From Burkholderia sp. L27(2015) (GTDB taxonomy: Bacteria > Pseudomonadota > Gammaproteobacteria > Burkholderiales > Burkholderiaceae): DNA of 64,000 nucleotides. The stretch is taken from positions 303,269 through 367,268 of the forward strand of contig NZ_LMUX01000009.1 of NCBI RefSeq assembly GCF_009765705.1, given 5' to 3'. Shown piece after piece: positions 16,730-25,800 of the stretch. A program made the translations under genes and the position numbers. Numbering within the stretch: position 1 is the stretch's first letter; each line of letters opens with the position of its first letter. The notes below the pieces were generated by a model. That model was not told the DNA's origin, ran no database searches, and saw nothing but the letters and a program-made list of their open reading frames with translations.

Positions 16730-18276
16730 TTGATCGCATCCTGAATGTAAGAAGGCGCGACCAGTTCCGTCTCTTTTTTCTGCAGCAACTCGAAAGCAGC
16801 ATCGGCTTTGTTAGCCAACATGTAGTCTAGGGTCAGCAGTCTTCGGCGAGCGGTTTGGAAGAGACTTTCGCAGGTGGCTTGGTTGTCTTGGTAAAAGCAG
16901 ATTTCAAATGTGCTTCGCTCGGGATTCTCGTCCGCAAACACCTTCGCGTGCGGCATAACATGGTCTAAGTAGTTGTCAACGCAGTTTTTTTGGTAGTCCC
17001 CGTCGTTGTCACGAAGAATTGCCGTCTTAACGCCAATCAACTTTGCTAGGTCGAGGTAGCGCTTGAAGCTTGTGCCGCCCACTGAGATGACGTGAACTTT
17101 GTCGCGCTCGAGTGTCGAGTCGGAATGCTTGCGGTAGAGGGCGTCCAGAAGAATGAACTCGGCATCTCCCTCGACCAGAATCACCTTGCGCGATAGCGCG
17201 AACTCCAAAACATTATTGTCCGGCGCCTTCATGAAGAACTTGGCCGTGTCCTCTGGCAGATTTTTCAGCGCCGCTGGCGTCTCCGTTACCCCGAGCAATA
17301 ACGTCTTACGCAGATCTAGTCTCGATGAAATAAGGCTGCTATGGGTTGCGATGAAAAGTTGTTTGTTCGATGACTGCGCGATTCTCTCGATTAATTGCTT
17401 CATGGTAGAGTGGCTCAGGTGATTCTCGGGCTCTTCGAGGAGCAGCACGTCTAGCTGGTTCTCGCCCCCCCTTTTGCTAAGCGCAAACTCGGTCTTAATG
17501 AAACACTGGCGACCCTTTCCCTTACTCTCAATCGAGATATCACCCTCTGTAATGACGAGGTCTGTTTCAAGGTTGGATTTTGAACTGGTGCGAACAGCAA
17601 ACTGGTAAGTCTGCAACTTACCATTCAAGTCGATCAGATGGATATTTCGGAACGCTCCCTTGCTCTGCCGATAAGCATTCTCAAGCTTGCTTCGATGACG
17701 CACATCGGTATTTAGTGAGAACACTGAGCGCGTGTATTCGCGTGCCGCGTAGTCATTGTCGATGCGCGAGCTGTCGATGGACAGGTGGCGAACATGCTTT
17801 TTGAGACTTGAATATGCTTCCCCAGCGAACGTGGAGAACTGGATTCCATAATACTCGTAAGGAAAATTGGAGGGGTCTTCCGCGAGTGCCTCGGCAATGT
17901 CCTTGCTAAAATCATCAAGTGGCGTGAACGTCATCCGGAGACCATCGCATTCAATGCTCTTGGAATTGACCTTGCCGTTCAGACCGGGGTTTTCGCCGGT
18001 CGAAAGATAGACCTCGACGAAGAGTTCGGGTAAGCGGTCCACCGTCCTAGCACCGCCGCCGAACCTGTCGATGGCGCCGCGATGCAACAACGTCTCCAGG
18101 CCGATCGTATCGATTTTGCTGCGGCTTGCGCTAATCACAAGATCCAGCGCAAGCAGCACCGAGCTCTTGCCTGCTTCATTGTCCCCAATGAGCACATTGA
18201 GTGCCCCATTGAACTCAAGCTCCAGGTAGCCGAACTTTTTGAAGTTCGAAAGGATGATTCTCTCGACTGTAGGCAC
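16714..18276 (-). CDS. OLD-family ATP-dependent TOPRIM nuclease (GajA-like)
   Basis: The N-terminal ABC-type ATPase has Walker A GDNEAGKSS at about residues 32-40 and the Walker B/signature region LDVLLLEEPENHLSHSTM with the D-loop and ATHSSLI switch. The C-terminal TOPRIM domain has VEGDAEF near residue 367 and RDNDGD near 420, the Glu and Asp-x-Asp metal ligands. The start is set at GTG 18,276, which has GGAGAG just upstream and places VERIILSNFKKF at the N terminus as in relatives. A longer frame from 18,369 is possible. At about 520 residues it fits GajA/class 2 OLD. The partner helicase follows with a 16-bp overlap. It is likely an anti-phage nuclease controlled by nucleotide levels. Confidence 0.85.
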   Translation of the reverse strand: MPTVERIILSNFKKFGYLELEFNGALNVLIGDNEAGKSSVLLALDLVISASRSKIDTIGLETLLHRGAIDRFGGGARTVDRLPELFVEVYLSTGENPGLNGKVNSKSIECDGLRMTFTPLDDFSKDIAEALAEDPSNFPYEYYGIQFSTFAGEAYSSLKKHVRHLSIDSSRIDNDYAAREYTRSVFSLNTDVRHRSKLENAYRQSKGAFRNIHLIDLNGKLQTYQFAVRTSSKSNLETDLVITEGDISIESKGKGRQCFIKTEFALSKRGGENQLDVLLLEEPENHLSHSTMKQLIERIAQSSNKQLFIATHSSLISSRLDLRKTLLLGVTETPAALKNLPEDTAKFFMKAPDNNVLEFALSRKVILVEGDAEFILLDALYRKHSDSTLERDKVHVISVGGTSFKRYLDLAKLIGVKTAILRDNDGDYQKNCVDNYLDHVMPHAKVFADENPERSTFEICFYQDNQATCESLFQTARRRLLTLDYMLANKADAAFELLQKKETELVAPSYIQDAIKWIRA

Positions 18277-18369
18277 TTGCTCTCCAAATGGCGATATGCG
18301 GCCGTATCTTGATCCACCCAGAATATATATCGTCCACACATTAATGGGCGCCGCGCCCCAGTTAGCCAA

Positions 18370-18912
18370 AATCCTTTCAAACAGCTACGGAGGCGCTTCC
18401 ATTTCATGACCGCAATAATCCATACCCGCGTTTCGCAAAACCTGCCCGAAGGAACCAGTTACAGCTGTCAATGGACACGCCTAGAAGGCTTCATGTGGGC
18501 GATAAAGACTCGTCCGGGAAAGACGCGCCCTCACTATAAAGAAGTGAATTGTAAGTAGCACGGGCATCGTAACCTGAAAGCTGTTCGCTGGCTCAATGTT
18601 TGGTCAGCGCGGCTCCCCGCTCACGTTGACGAATCCGACCGTTAGACGAGACTGTGTCACCCCTACGTCACGGCGCACAGAAGGGGCGCCACCGCACGGT
18701 TACCACTAAAAAAGCCCAATGCGTACCTCCGGCCAGCTTTTATCCGTTCTCACAAATCCGATGTCGGGCGCGACCTTGTCACTTATCGCCGCTCGACCCG
18801 GGCACGGTAGATGATCAAGACGCTGTTTGATGGCATCTCGCGATCGCAGCGCTAAAGAGATGTCGTTGGCTGCCGATAGTTATTACCATCAGATAATGGA
18901 CAAGGTACGAGT
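18370..18912. other. Intergenic stretch of about 540 bp with no recognised gene
   Basis: Between the divergent OLD-type gene and the single-helix membrane-protein gene I see no frame with a believable ribosome site, no RNA gene and no strong hairpin. It must contain the promoters of both. It could also be a scar between independently acquired cargo segments. Confidence 0.4.
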
Positions 18913-19713
18913 GTGCGTAAAGAACCCCAGGGTAGCCCAGCCGCAGATGATTCAGGCCGCAACGGCCGGCCCAGATGGCTGGATGTGGTCGAGGTAGTCG
19001 GACAGGCCTTGCTCGCTCCGATACTGGCGTCAGCGATCGCATACTATGGATACACGACAAGCAGCGCCACCAGTAAAGATGATATAGCAGAGAAATATAC
19101 GAGCCTTGCCGTTGAAATCCTAAAAAACAAGCCCGACCCTTCGAATAGTGAAATTCGTAAGTGGGCAGCGACGACGGTAAACAAGTATTCCGAGGTGCCT
19201 TTCACAGAAGAAGGTATCAAGCAGCTGCAAGATGGATCACTCCTGGGCAGTCCAATTTCCTTCGACGTGACTCGGCAAGACTTCTCGGACGGAGGCGCTG
19301 GTAACCTTTACTTAACGGTCAGCAATCCAACATCCGACCCAATTACCATCACGTCCGCTACGATCCTCGGCCCCGATGATCTAATTCCGCCATGCAAAAT
19401 AAACATCCTTATCGATCCAATCAATTCGGCAGTCTTTTCCAATCAGCCACACTCTATCCGGTTGACGTCCACTGATTCCATTGTTAGCTGCCTGGGTCCG
19501 ACGTCCGAGAAGCGCGGGTATCGGCTTGCCGACGTTACCAAAAGCCCCACCTTCGATGCGTTTGAACGTGGCAATGGCGATATCTACAGTGTACAAAATG
19601 TTCCCTTCGGAATCTCCGTGGAATACAGCACGAAATCTGGCCAAGGAAGGATGCTGTTCGGAGCCTATCTGCACTTTGTTCGGCTTAGTAGATCGCAGGG
19701 TCCCGCTCCCTGA
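18913..19713 (+). CDS. Unknown protein with one N-terminal membrane helix
   Basis: GTG 18,913 starts a 266-residue protein. A polar N terminus is followed by a hydrophobic helix (EVVGQALLAPILASAIAYYGY, about residues 20-40), then a helical linker (EKYTSLAVEILKNKPDPSNSEIRKWAATTVNKYS). Residues about 110-260 look like a beta sandwich (NLYLTVSNPTSDPITITSATILG). The layout suggests a single-pass inner-membrane protein with a soluble beta domain. Direction of insertion cannot be fixed. It stands alone in the island and shows no catalytic motif. I do not recognise the family. Confidence 0.55.
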   Translation: MRKEPQGSPAADDSGRNGRPRWLDVVEVVGQALLAPILASAIAYYGYTTSSATSKDDIAEKYTSLAVEILKNKPDPSNSEIRKWAATTVNKYSEVPFTEEGIKQLQDGSLLGSPISFDVTRQDFSDGGAGNLYLTVSNPTSDPITITSATILGPDDLIPPCKINILIDPINSAVFSNQPHSIRLTSTDSIVSCLGPTSEKRGYRLADVTKSPTFDAFERGNGDIYSVQNVPFGISVEYSTKSGQGRMLFGAYLHFVRLSRSQGPAP

Positions 19714-19891
19714 GATTCCCCAATGATGTATCCCGAAACGCAAGTACACCGTCCGCCGCAAGTCCTTCGTCGGTTGTTATGCTTGCTAGAGACCAGTCAT
19801 CGCATCTTCCTTCGAGCGGTCTCGGTGCGGTCGCGTCGAAGACCCGCAAACCGAGATCGACGGACCGCAGTTCATTTAAAGCGGCTGGACA

Positions 19892-20671
19892 TCAATCTTT
19901 TAGCGTAACTATCAGTGTGGGTTTGAAATTCTCGTTCAGGTACTTGGGCGCATAGCCGCGCGGGTTGCACACAACACGCGTGCCATTGAGTTGATAGTCA
20001 AACGATTCGTGGACGTGCCCGTGAACCCAAAGCGGGGCGTGCTCTCCCATTAGAGATTCCAAATCGCTCGCGTATGCCGCACTTGCATAATCTCCCGCGA
20101 ACTCCTCGGGAATGGAACGGGCGGACGGTGCGTGATGGGTGATGACGGCAGTTGGGCCGGCGAATGGCTCCGCCAACTTACCCTTTAGCCAAGAGCGCGA
20201 TATTTCGTGGCGGCGCATAGTGTCCGCCGGATGCAGTTTTCGGTAATTCCCACCCGTTCGAATTTTTTTATAGTCTGTCATGCTGCCGCGGATACTCTCG
20301 ATTACCGCAGTCCCGGCACTGCTTGCTCCCAGGAGCTTAAAGTCAGTCCACAATGAGCAACCGAGAAAGCGCACGCCATCGAATACGAGCTCATCATTTT
20401 CGAGAATATGGATGTTTGAGTCCGTCGCCGCTTCGCGCATCTTCCCGATGACTGTATCGAAGTGGCCCGTATAAAATTCATGATTTCCGGCCACGACGAG
20501 CACAGGCGTCTTCGGAATATCCACGGCCCAGGTTTTTGCCCAAAGGACCCCGCGATCCTTGAGCCCGATATCGCCCGCCAAAACGACTACATCGACCTGG
20601 CTTAAGATCTCAACGTCCGGTGTGAAAGGTTCAAACTCGTTGTGTAAATCAGACCAAATTAGTATTTTCAT
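19892..20671 (-). CDS. Calcineurin-like metallophosphoesterase (island copy)
   Basis: All five metal-binding blocks of the calcineurin-like family are present in 259 residues: SDLHNEF (start), VLAGDIG, VAGNHEF, ITHHAPS and VHGHVH. The centre VRFLGCSLWTDF is characteristic of a bacterial subgroup of small cytosolic phosphoesterases. A close relative, with the same blocks and the same TLWTDF-type centre, lies in the chromosomal part at 53,735-54,529. ATG 20,671 has a gaggt-type site upstream. The substrate is unknown; relatives act on cyclic nucleotides, nucleic acid ends or phosphoproteins. It is island cargo and may be a second, transferred copy. Confidence 0.85.
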   Translation of the reverse strand: MKILIWSDLHNEFEPFTPDVEILSQVDVVVLAGDIGLKDRGVLWAKTWAVDIPKTPVLVVAGNHEFYTGHFDTVIGKMREAATDSNIHILENDELVFDGVRFLGCSLWTDFKLLGASSAGTAVIESIRGSMTDYKKIRTGGNYRKLHPADTMRRHEISRSWLKGKLAEPFAGPTAVITHHAPSARSIPEEFAGDYASAAYASDLESLMGEHAPLWVHGHVHESFDYQLNGTRVVCNPRGYAPKYLNENFKPTLIVTLKD

Positions 20672-21925
20672 ACCGGTACCTCAGCAATCTTTGCATTGTT
20701 GATGCGAGAGAAGATTCTGTGTGAACCGCATTCGACCCACGCCGTTCTGCTCCATGTGCGCTCGGAAACCTAGACCAAGCCGCTGCCATTTTCCAGATGA
20801 CGTAGGAGTGCGCCAGTCAGCGTGCCAGACGACAGGTAGGAAGCCATGATAATGGCTCTGGAACGACAGTAGACTCCTTCGGCTAACTCGACCGTCCGAT
20901 CGCTGTCGGTTCTTACAGATCATATCGAGCTCCCAGGTACGGATAGATGTAGCGTGCTAACGATATCTTAAAAGATCGTTTTCGTGACCGCCCGATTTCA
21001 AAAAAAGAAGAGACGAACTTCCTATCTTCTGTCACGAATCGAATGCCGTTGTCTAGACAAGAAATCCCCCCGTATTCGACATACTTGTTAGTTTTCCAAG
21101 CGATGCTCGATACAAAAACAAATATCAAATATATCTATCTCGGAACGAAATAAATATATTATTTTGTACTACGAATTTTTTCAGGAAATTTGCTTGTTGA
21201 ACGTTGACTGCAAGATTAACATTTTGAAGATATTCGTAGGGGATACGGAAGCATTGCAACGCAAAACGACGCTGCGGGAAGGGTTCTTTCCTCCTCGCCG
21301 GAGCAAGCATTTTTTGTCGCCAATAACTATCTAGCTACACTGAAACCCTGGCGGGATATCGCACGTCAGCCTGGCGCGACCTCGCCTCATTTCTTTTAAC
21401 GTACGGGCGGAAGGAGAACCGACATGTAGAAAAGAAAAAAGCCAATCTCGGATGACTGGCTCTTTACTTCGGGACGGACCGTGGATCGAAACTTGTTGCT
21501 CGCACTTCAAGTGTGCGTCTGTGGTTTCCCCGAAGTCAAGCCCGCTCGTCCAAAAATTCATGCCTTCATTTTCAGCTAGGCCCGCGCTCGTCCCGAATCA
21601 TCGATCTCGGGATTTACCTGGAAGTTTAGGCGATCTGCTCCGCTGCGTGGAGCAACGCCACAGTGATTTGGACAGATCTTATGACTTACAAAAATCCACC
21701 CGGCTACGTGCACCGGTCCAGCTCCCCGTCGAGCAGTATCGATCGCGAGTATCTGTTGGTTCGGGTATTTGTGCGCGAGCACACGGCACTGCCAACAATC
21801 CCGTTCGACCCTGCTGGCCAATCTCGCTGCCTTCGAAATCCGGCGGCGTCTTTCAGCACGTCCGTACTCAAAGAGCCTATTCGCCGAAAAGTATTTCGTC
21901 GCCCTATTGCAAAGGAGAAGCAACG
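20672..21925. other. Long low-GC intergenic region with small doubtful frames
   Basis: This stretch of about 1.25 kb is clearly AT-rich between 20,930 and 21,320. On the minus strand three small overlapping frames sit directly upstream of the metallophosphoesterase: 21,310-21,125 (61 aa), 21,128-20,913 (71 aa, contains ISCLDNGIRFVTEDRKF) and 20,923-20,681 (80 aa). Their short overlaps are gene-like, but no ribosome sites or family motifs support them. A hairpin at 21,440-21,462 (AGCCA...TGGCT) is followed on the minus strand by TTTTTTCTTTTC, a possible terminator. 21,911-21,917 (aaggaga) is the ribosome site of the TnsA-like gene. Confidence 0.4.
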
Positions 21926-22543
21926 ATGCCTGTAATGACATGGGAAAAACTCCTCCGGCGTATTGAAGAGGGCCGCGGCAGTGGCCATGGTGACGCATAT
22001 CAGCCGTGGCTCTGGATACACCGAAAAAATCCATCGAAGCGCGGAAATCAGGTTGCCGCGCCGCTGCCAGGATACCGACGGACGTCGCACTTTCTGGCCG
22101 TAATTGAACGCCACACAGCACTCTTGTGCCTATTCCTTGGCGCGCAGGACGTGCGGGAACAGTTTCCAATGTGGCCAATGCCACATCTTCATCCTCTGGC
22201 GGGCGTTCCGGGAGGAACTGGATGCGGCTATTCGTCGTTGGTGCGCGGTCTTCTGGATATAGCCAGCGAGGCGAATATTCCTCACGGATTTGAAGTTGGT
22301 AGCGGTGGGGTTCCCTACGTTGCAACCTTGGATCTCGGCGTAACACTGCGAAGCGACGATGGTCCTCGCTTCGCAGGTATATCGCTAAAACCCCACGATG
22401 AAATTCTCGCGGCAGAACCGAGTGACCGCATCTTGGAGCGCTTGAAATTAGAAGACCTCTATTTGATCGAATTGTGCGCACATTACAAGATTGTCGATCG
22501 GTCAGTTCTCGGTGAGCATACCTGCTGGTCTTCTGCACGCTAA
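21926..22543 (+). CDS. Orphan TnsA-like endonuclease N-terminal domain protein
   Basis: ATG 21,926 has aaggagaag close upstream. The 205-residue protein shows a TnsA nuclease core: E61 (HFLAVIERHTALLCLF), DVREQFPMWP (the REQ.P segment), D136 (YVATLDLGVTL) and K155 (FAGISLKPHDEI). Active-site order and spacing match TnsA, but the C-terminal TnsC-binding domain is short. No TnsB follows: the next gene is on the other strand 12 bp away. It may be a relic of the element's lost tnsAB genes, or a TnsA-like nuclease recruited for defence. It differs in sequence from the TnsA at 8100. Confidence 0.7.
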   Translation: MPVMTWEKLLRRIEEGRGSGHGDAYQPWLWIHRKNPSKRGNQVAAPLPGYRRTSHFLAVIERHTALLCLFLGAQDVREQFPMWPMPHLHPLAGVPGGTGCGYSSLVRGLLDIASEANIPHGFEVGSGGVPYVATLDLGVTLRSDDGPRFAGISLKPHDEILAAEPSDRILERLKLEDLYLIELCAHYKIVDRSVLGEHTCWSSAR

Positions 22544-22554
22544 CATGTGCTGTA

Positions 22555-24741
22555 TCACTGCGTCGCTCGACCGCTAATGGACTCGTTTCCTAACGTAAGG
22601 TCGATTTGCCTGGTCACCGGGGCAAACAGTTCGAGAGCTTCGGAGCTTCCCCATGCAGTTTTCATTTTTGCGAGCAAATCCCGCGTTTTGGCCTGGGCAT
22701 CAGAACTGTGATCGGCCCACGCCATTAGAACCGGTCGGGTCACGGCTACATCAGTGAGCTGGAAGAAGAGCACGCCCTTCACCGGACTTATGCCGGACGC
22801 AGCGTTGTCGAAACGCAAATCACCGCACGTCTTCAATCCAAGTTGAAGAGTCTGCATTAGGCTGTCGTCCTTTTGGCTAGCCCCTCGCCAGTCCTTTTGC
22901 AGTACGCTCAGTCGCACGTCAGTCTGTAGCGCGTCAACATATTGGTGGAGATATGCGCAGCTCGCGTCCCGGTGCTTTGGATTTTCATATGAGCTTTGCA
23001 GCAGTTGCTTGGCATGATTCATTGTTTGCTGTGCTTGCGTGGCGTCGCCCCCCGTCACTGCAACGAGGAGTGCGTTGAACGCTAGACTCTGACCAATCAC
23101 GTCGACGTCACTCACCGGTGACGCGGAATCGATAGCGAGTTCGGTGTCGCGAATGGCCGGCGACAAGTCGCCCGTCGCAGCGCGCAGATGAGCGCGTCTC
23201 AGCAGATCCCCAGCTAACATAGTAGTAAGAGCGTTCGGAAACGGGAAGCCGACCATCAGGGTCCTCGCTTCAATGGCGGCGTCTTGCGCTTGCAGACTCT
23301 GTTTCATATCTCCAATCGACTGATAATAGTCTGTGCGACGATCAGAAAGCAAAGCACGGAACGATAAATCTTGCACTGAGTCGTGCTCGAAGACTCGTTT
23401 GCATGATGTAAGTTTTTCATCTAACGGGAGCACCGCTGTGCTCTTTGTTGCGTACGCCAAGGCGGCGACACTACTCAACGCATCGCAATGCTCAGGATCC
23501 GTCCCATTGAAGTCAGAGTTGGCTACACGCGCGATCCACGCGGCCTCCAATGAAGACGCGTCAGGCACCACGGATACTTTCGACAATTCCTCCAGATTTG
23601 AAACTTTGAACGCGAGGTCCGCAAACGAGATCATTGCCTGAGGCCGCGCGGCGTCGGCGGGAGGGAGTAGCAGCCGAAACGCGGTAAGGTAGTCTTCTCC
23701 TGCTTCGACTGAGTCATGCTTGGTCCAAAGGCGCTCATATCCTCGTTGGAGATAAAGTGCACCGAGTACCGACTGACGCTGCAGGCCGTCGACGCCCAAT
23801 GCCGGGATCGTTGGCGCGCTAGACCAACGATAGATTTGTTCCGTTAGACGGTCCGCGCGGTCCTGCCGATCTTGCCCGACCTCCATCGGGTCCCAACTGG
23901 TCCCCAGGTAGGATGCAAAGACGGACGCTCCGCTAGTGGTTTTCTCCGCGTTTTTTCCGGCTCGGACGCAGCGCTCTTCGGCACCAGGCCAGTATTTTTT
24001 CGCGTCGTCGTGCCACCAGTCAAATGCAGCGCGGGAGAAAAGGCAGGTGAGTAAGACAGAGTAGTATGGTCCTTCGCGCAGTGATCGTTTCACTGGCCCG
24101 TCGAGCACAGGATTCAACGCATCCATTTCACTTCGAGCAAGAATCTCGTTCCGCTCGTTGCCTGCCAGTGCTGCCCGCACAAAATGGATCAGGGCGGAGT
24201 CAATTGTGTCTCCCATGCTGAGGCAATTCTGGACAGACGGCAGACCTGATTGAACCGCATCGTAGGCGTCAGCATTCTTACCGACGGCCATGAACAGATA
24301 AGCGCTGGACGACCGATATCTGCATACCGACGGTTCCATCGCGCTGGCGAGGCGGCCGCGTTCCGCCGCAGAGGCTGTCTCGTTCACCAACAACATAAGC
24401 TGGCTTTCCACGTAGTACAGTTGGGCAAGCTGCATAGTGTTGTTCGCAAAGCCACTTTCCGCTGTCGCCGCTGCTCTTAACGCGGACGGCATATTGCCTA
24501 TCCCTGCTTCAGATGAGACTTTCTTTAGAAGCCGGTCGTTGCTATGCGAGAGTTCAACCAGTAGCTCCGGTAGAACTGCGATCGCCATGGTCCTCGGGTC
24601 CGCGGTACCTGTGACGAAAACCTTGATCGGGCTGTGGTTACCATGGGTCTCCATCTTGCCGATCGTCACGTCTGCGGCGTCCGCAGCGCCATTTTGAAAT
24701 GCGATAGCGATAAGTAATGCGATAGACCACAATCGGTTCAT
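22555..24741 (-). CDS. Exported 728-aa helical-repeat protein with an ETHGN-SPI motif
   Basis: The N terminus (MNRLWSIALLIAIAFQNGAADA-AD) is a signal peptide with a likely cut after ADA, so the protein should be periplasmic. Right after it stands METHGNHSPIKVFVTG. The rest is helical and TPR-like (YLQRGYERLWTKHDSVEAGEDYLTAF, HLRAATGDLSPAIRDTELAIDSA). No catalytic motif is visible. The start overlaps the stop of the upstream membrane-protein gene as ATGA. That partner carries the related segment LETHGNNSPISVNFG, so the pair appears to share a short exported binding or assembly motif. I recognise no described system. Confidence 0.7.
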   Translation of the reverse strand: MNRLWSIALLIAIAFQNGAADAADVTIGKMETHGNHSPIKVFVTGTADPRTMAIAVLPELLVELSHSNDRLLKKVSSEAGIGNMPSALRAAATAESGFANNTMQLAQLYYVESQLMLLVNETASAAERGRLASAMEPSVCRYRSSSAYLFMAVGKNADAYDAVQSGLPSVQNCLSMGDTIDSALIHFVRAALAGNERNEILARSEMDALNPVLDGPVKRSLREGPYYSVLLTCLFSRAAFDWWHDDAKKYWPGAEERCVRAGKNAEKTTSGASVFASYLGTSWDPMEVGQDRQDRADRLTEQIYRWSSAPTIPALGVDGLQRQSVLGALYLQRGYERLWTKHDSVEAGEDYLTAFRLLLPPADAARPQAMISFADLAFKVSNLEELSKVSVVPDASSLEAAWIARVANSDFNGTDPEHCDALSSVAALAYATKSTAVLPLDEKLTSCKRVFEHDSVQDLSFRALLSDRRTDYYQSIGDMKQSLQAQDAAIEARTLMVGFPFPNALTTMLAGDLLRRAHLRAATGDLSPAIRDTELAIDSASPVSDVDVIGQSLAFNALLVAVTGGDATQAQQTMNHAKQLLQSSYENPKHRDASCAYLHQYVDALQTDVRLSVLQKDWRGASQKDDSLMQTLQLGLKTCGDLRFDNAASGISPVKGVLFFQLTDVAVTRPVLMAWADHSSDAQAKTRDLLAKMKTAWGSSEALELFAPVTRQIDLTLGNESISGRATQ

Positions 24742-25085
24742 TGTCTTGCCTTACCTGGACTATCTGCTGGACTAACAATCGAACCGGCGCCGAAGTTCAC
24801 TGATATCGGGGAGTTGTTGCCGTGCGTCTCCAGATTCGCGCTCTGTTGCCGCAAATCGTTGCCAACGATGTTTTCTGAGGGCAACGCGTTTCCTAGGCCA
24901 TTAGCAGGCACGATTCGGGTCGCGAGCGGGTGACTCTCTGTTGTAGTCGACTTTTCGTTGTGGATATCCGGTTTAGGGATATGATCCCAAATCACAATAG
25001 CGACCGTGATCACGCCCACGAACACGCCCGTTCTTGCATCAACGAGTAGACGAAGCGGGACCTTCCATTTGTGCAAAAGCTTCAT
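24738..25085 (-). CDS. Single-pass membrane protein with an ETHGN-SPI motif, partner of the 728-aa protein
   Basis: ATG 25,085 is chosen because AGGAAAA lies about six bases upstream; the frame extends to 25,229 without support. The protein of about 115 residues has a basic start (MKLLHKWKVPLRLLVDAR), one membrane helix (TGVFVGVITVAIVIW) and an outer segment ending with SANLETHGNNSPISVNFGAGS. The positive-inside rule places the C-terminal part in the periplasm, where the partner's matching METHGNHSPIKV segment would also be. The stop overlaps the partner's start (ATGA). A membrane anchor for the periplasmic helical protein is a reasonable inference. The family is not recognised. Confidence 0.6.
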   Translation of the reverse strand: MKLLHKWKVPLRLLVDARTGVFVGVITVAIVIWDHIPKPDIHNEKSTTTESHPLATRIVPANGLGNALPSENIVGNDLRQQSANLETHGNNSPISVNFGAGSIVSPADSPGKARQ

Positions 25086-25362
25086 CGAGTTTTCCTGCCT
25101 GGCGTGTGTTTCTGGGGATGACACATTAAGCTCATGCGGTGCCTTGATAGCTGTTCGGTGCCGATGGGTTGACATGCTAGCGATGATCGCGAGCCTCTCT
25201 CGATTGAGCGCGCGCACCATCGTGCGCATGCGGGAGAACGACGGTTGCTTTGGGTAACGAAAGGTTTTTGGCTATTTTCCCGTCGTTGTTTATCTTAACG
25301 AAATTACCCTTGGCTGCCTTCGTAACGACTCCGAACGCTGTCAAGAGGGGGCGATTTATAAA

Positions 25363-25800
25363 TCATGTCTGTTCGATAGGCTCACGTAGCGTCGTGCCGA
25401 TGAAATAGAAGTCGAATCGTTCGCAGGTTCGTTCGAGTTTGTTGGCGTCACGTGTGACGGCGACGCTTAGGGCGCGGTGCGCAGATAGTGCAAGACGCTT
25501 GCCTAGATATTTCAGCCGTGGATTAAGCCGTTCAATAGAAAACCAGAAGCTTCCGTAGTACTTCGTCTTAACAACATAGAGATTGGAGTTAACATCACCC
25601 TCGTTGTTTCTCACCATTGTAAGCGTGACACGCTGGCCGTTATCCATCGCCTCAAACTCGTATGAATACGGCAACAACCCGTCTCCTGTTTCCTCGACTA
25701 AGAAAAGACCGGGCGCATAGTACGTGGGGGGCAGCTCGTCCGGGAACAGAAATCCGTCATATGGGGGGTAGAAGCTTAAGTAGTAGACCTCGAACCTCAT
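25363..25800 (-). CDS. Unknown 145-aa protein coupled to the ART-like gene
   Basis: The protein begins MRFEVYYLSFYPPYDGFLFPDELPPTYYAPG and is rich in aromatic residues and beta-prone segments (GQRVTLTMVRNNEGDVNSNLYVVKTKYYG). It ends with RFDFYFIGTTLREPIEQ. The start overlaps the stop of the ADP-ribosyltransferase-like gene by four bases (ATGA), so both are made from one transcript. Position and size fit an immunity or modulator partner, though in many toxin-antitoxin pairs the order is the reverse. No family is recognised. Confidence 0.6.
   Translation of the reverse strand: MRFEVYYLSFYPPYDGFLFPDELPPTYYAPGLFLVEETGDGLLPYSYEFEAMDNGQRVTLTMVRNNEGDVNSNLYVVKTKYYGSFWFSIERLNPRLKYLGKRLALSAHRALSVAVTRDANKLERTCERFDFYFIGTTLREPIEQT

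Noticed and set aside
21526-21545. ctgtggtttccccgaag, similar to the tip TGTCGGTTTCCCCAAG on the minus strand at 35,459, as a possible further transposon end before the orphan TnsA-like gene
   Set aside because: Only nine bases are continuous and no CAGTTTCC-type repeats follow inside.
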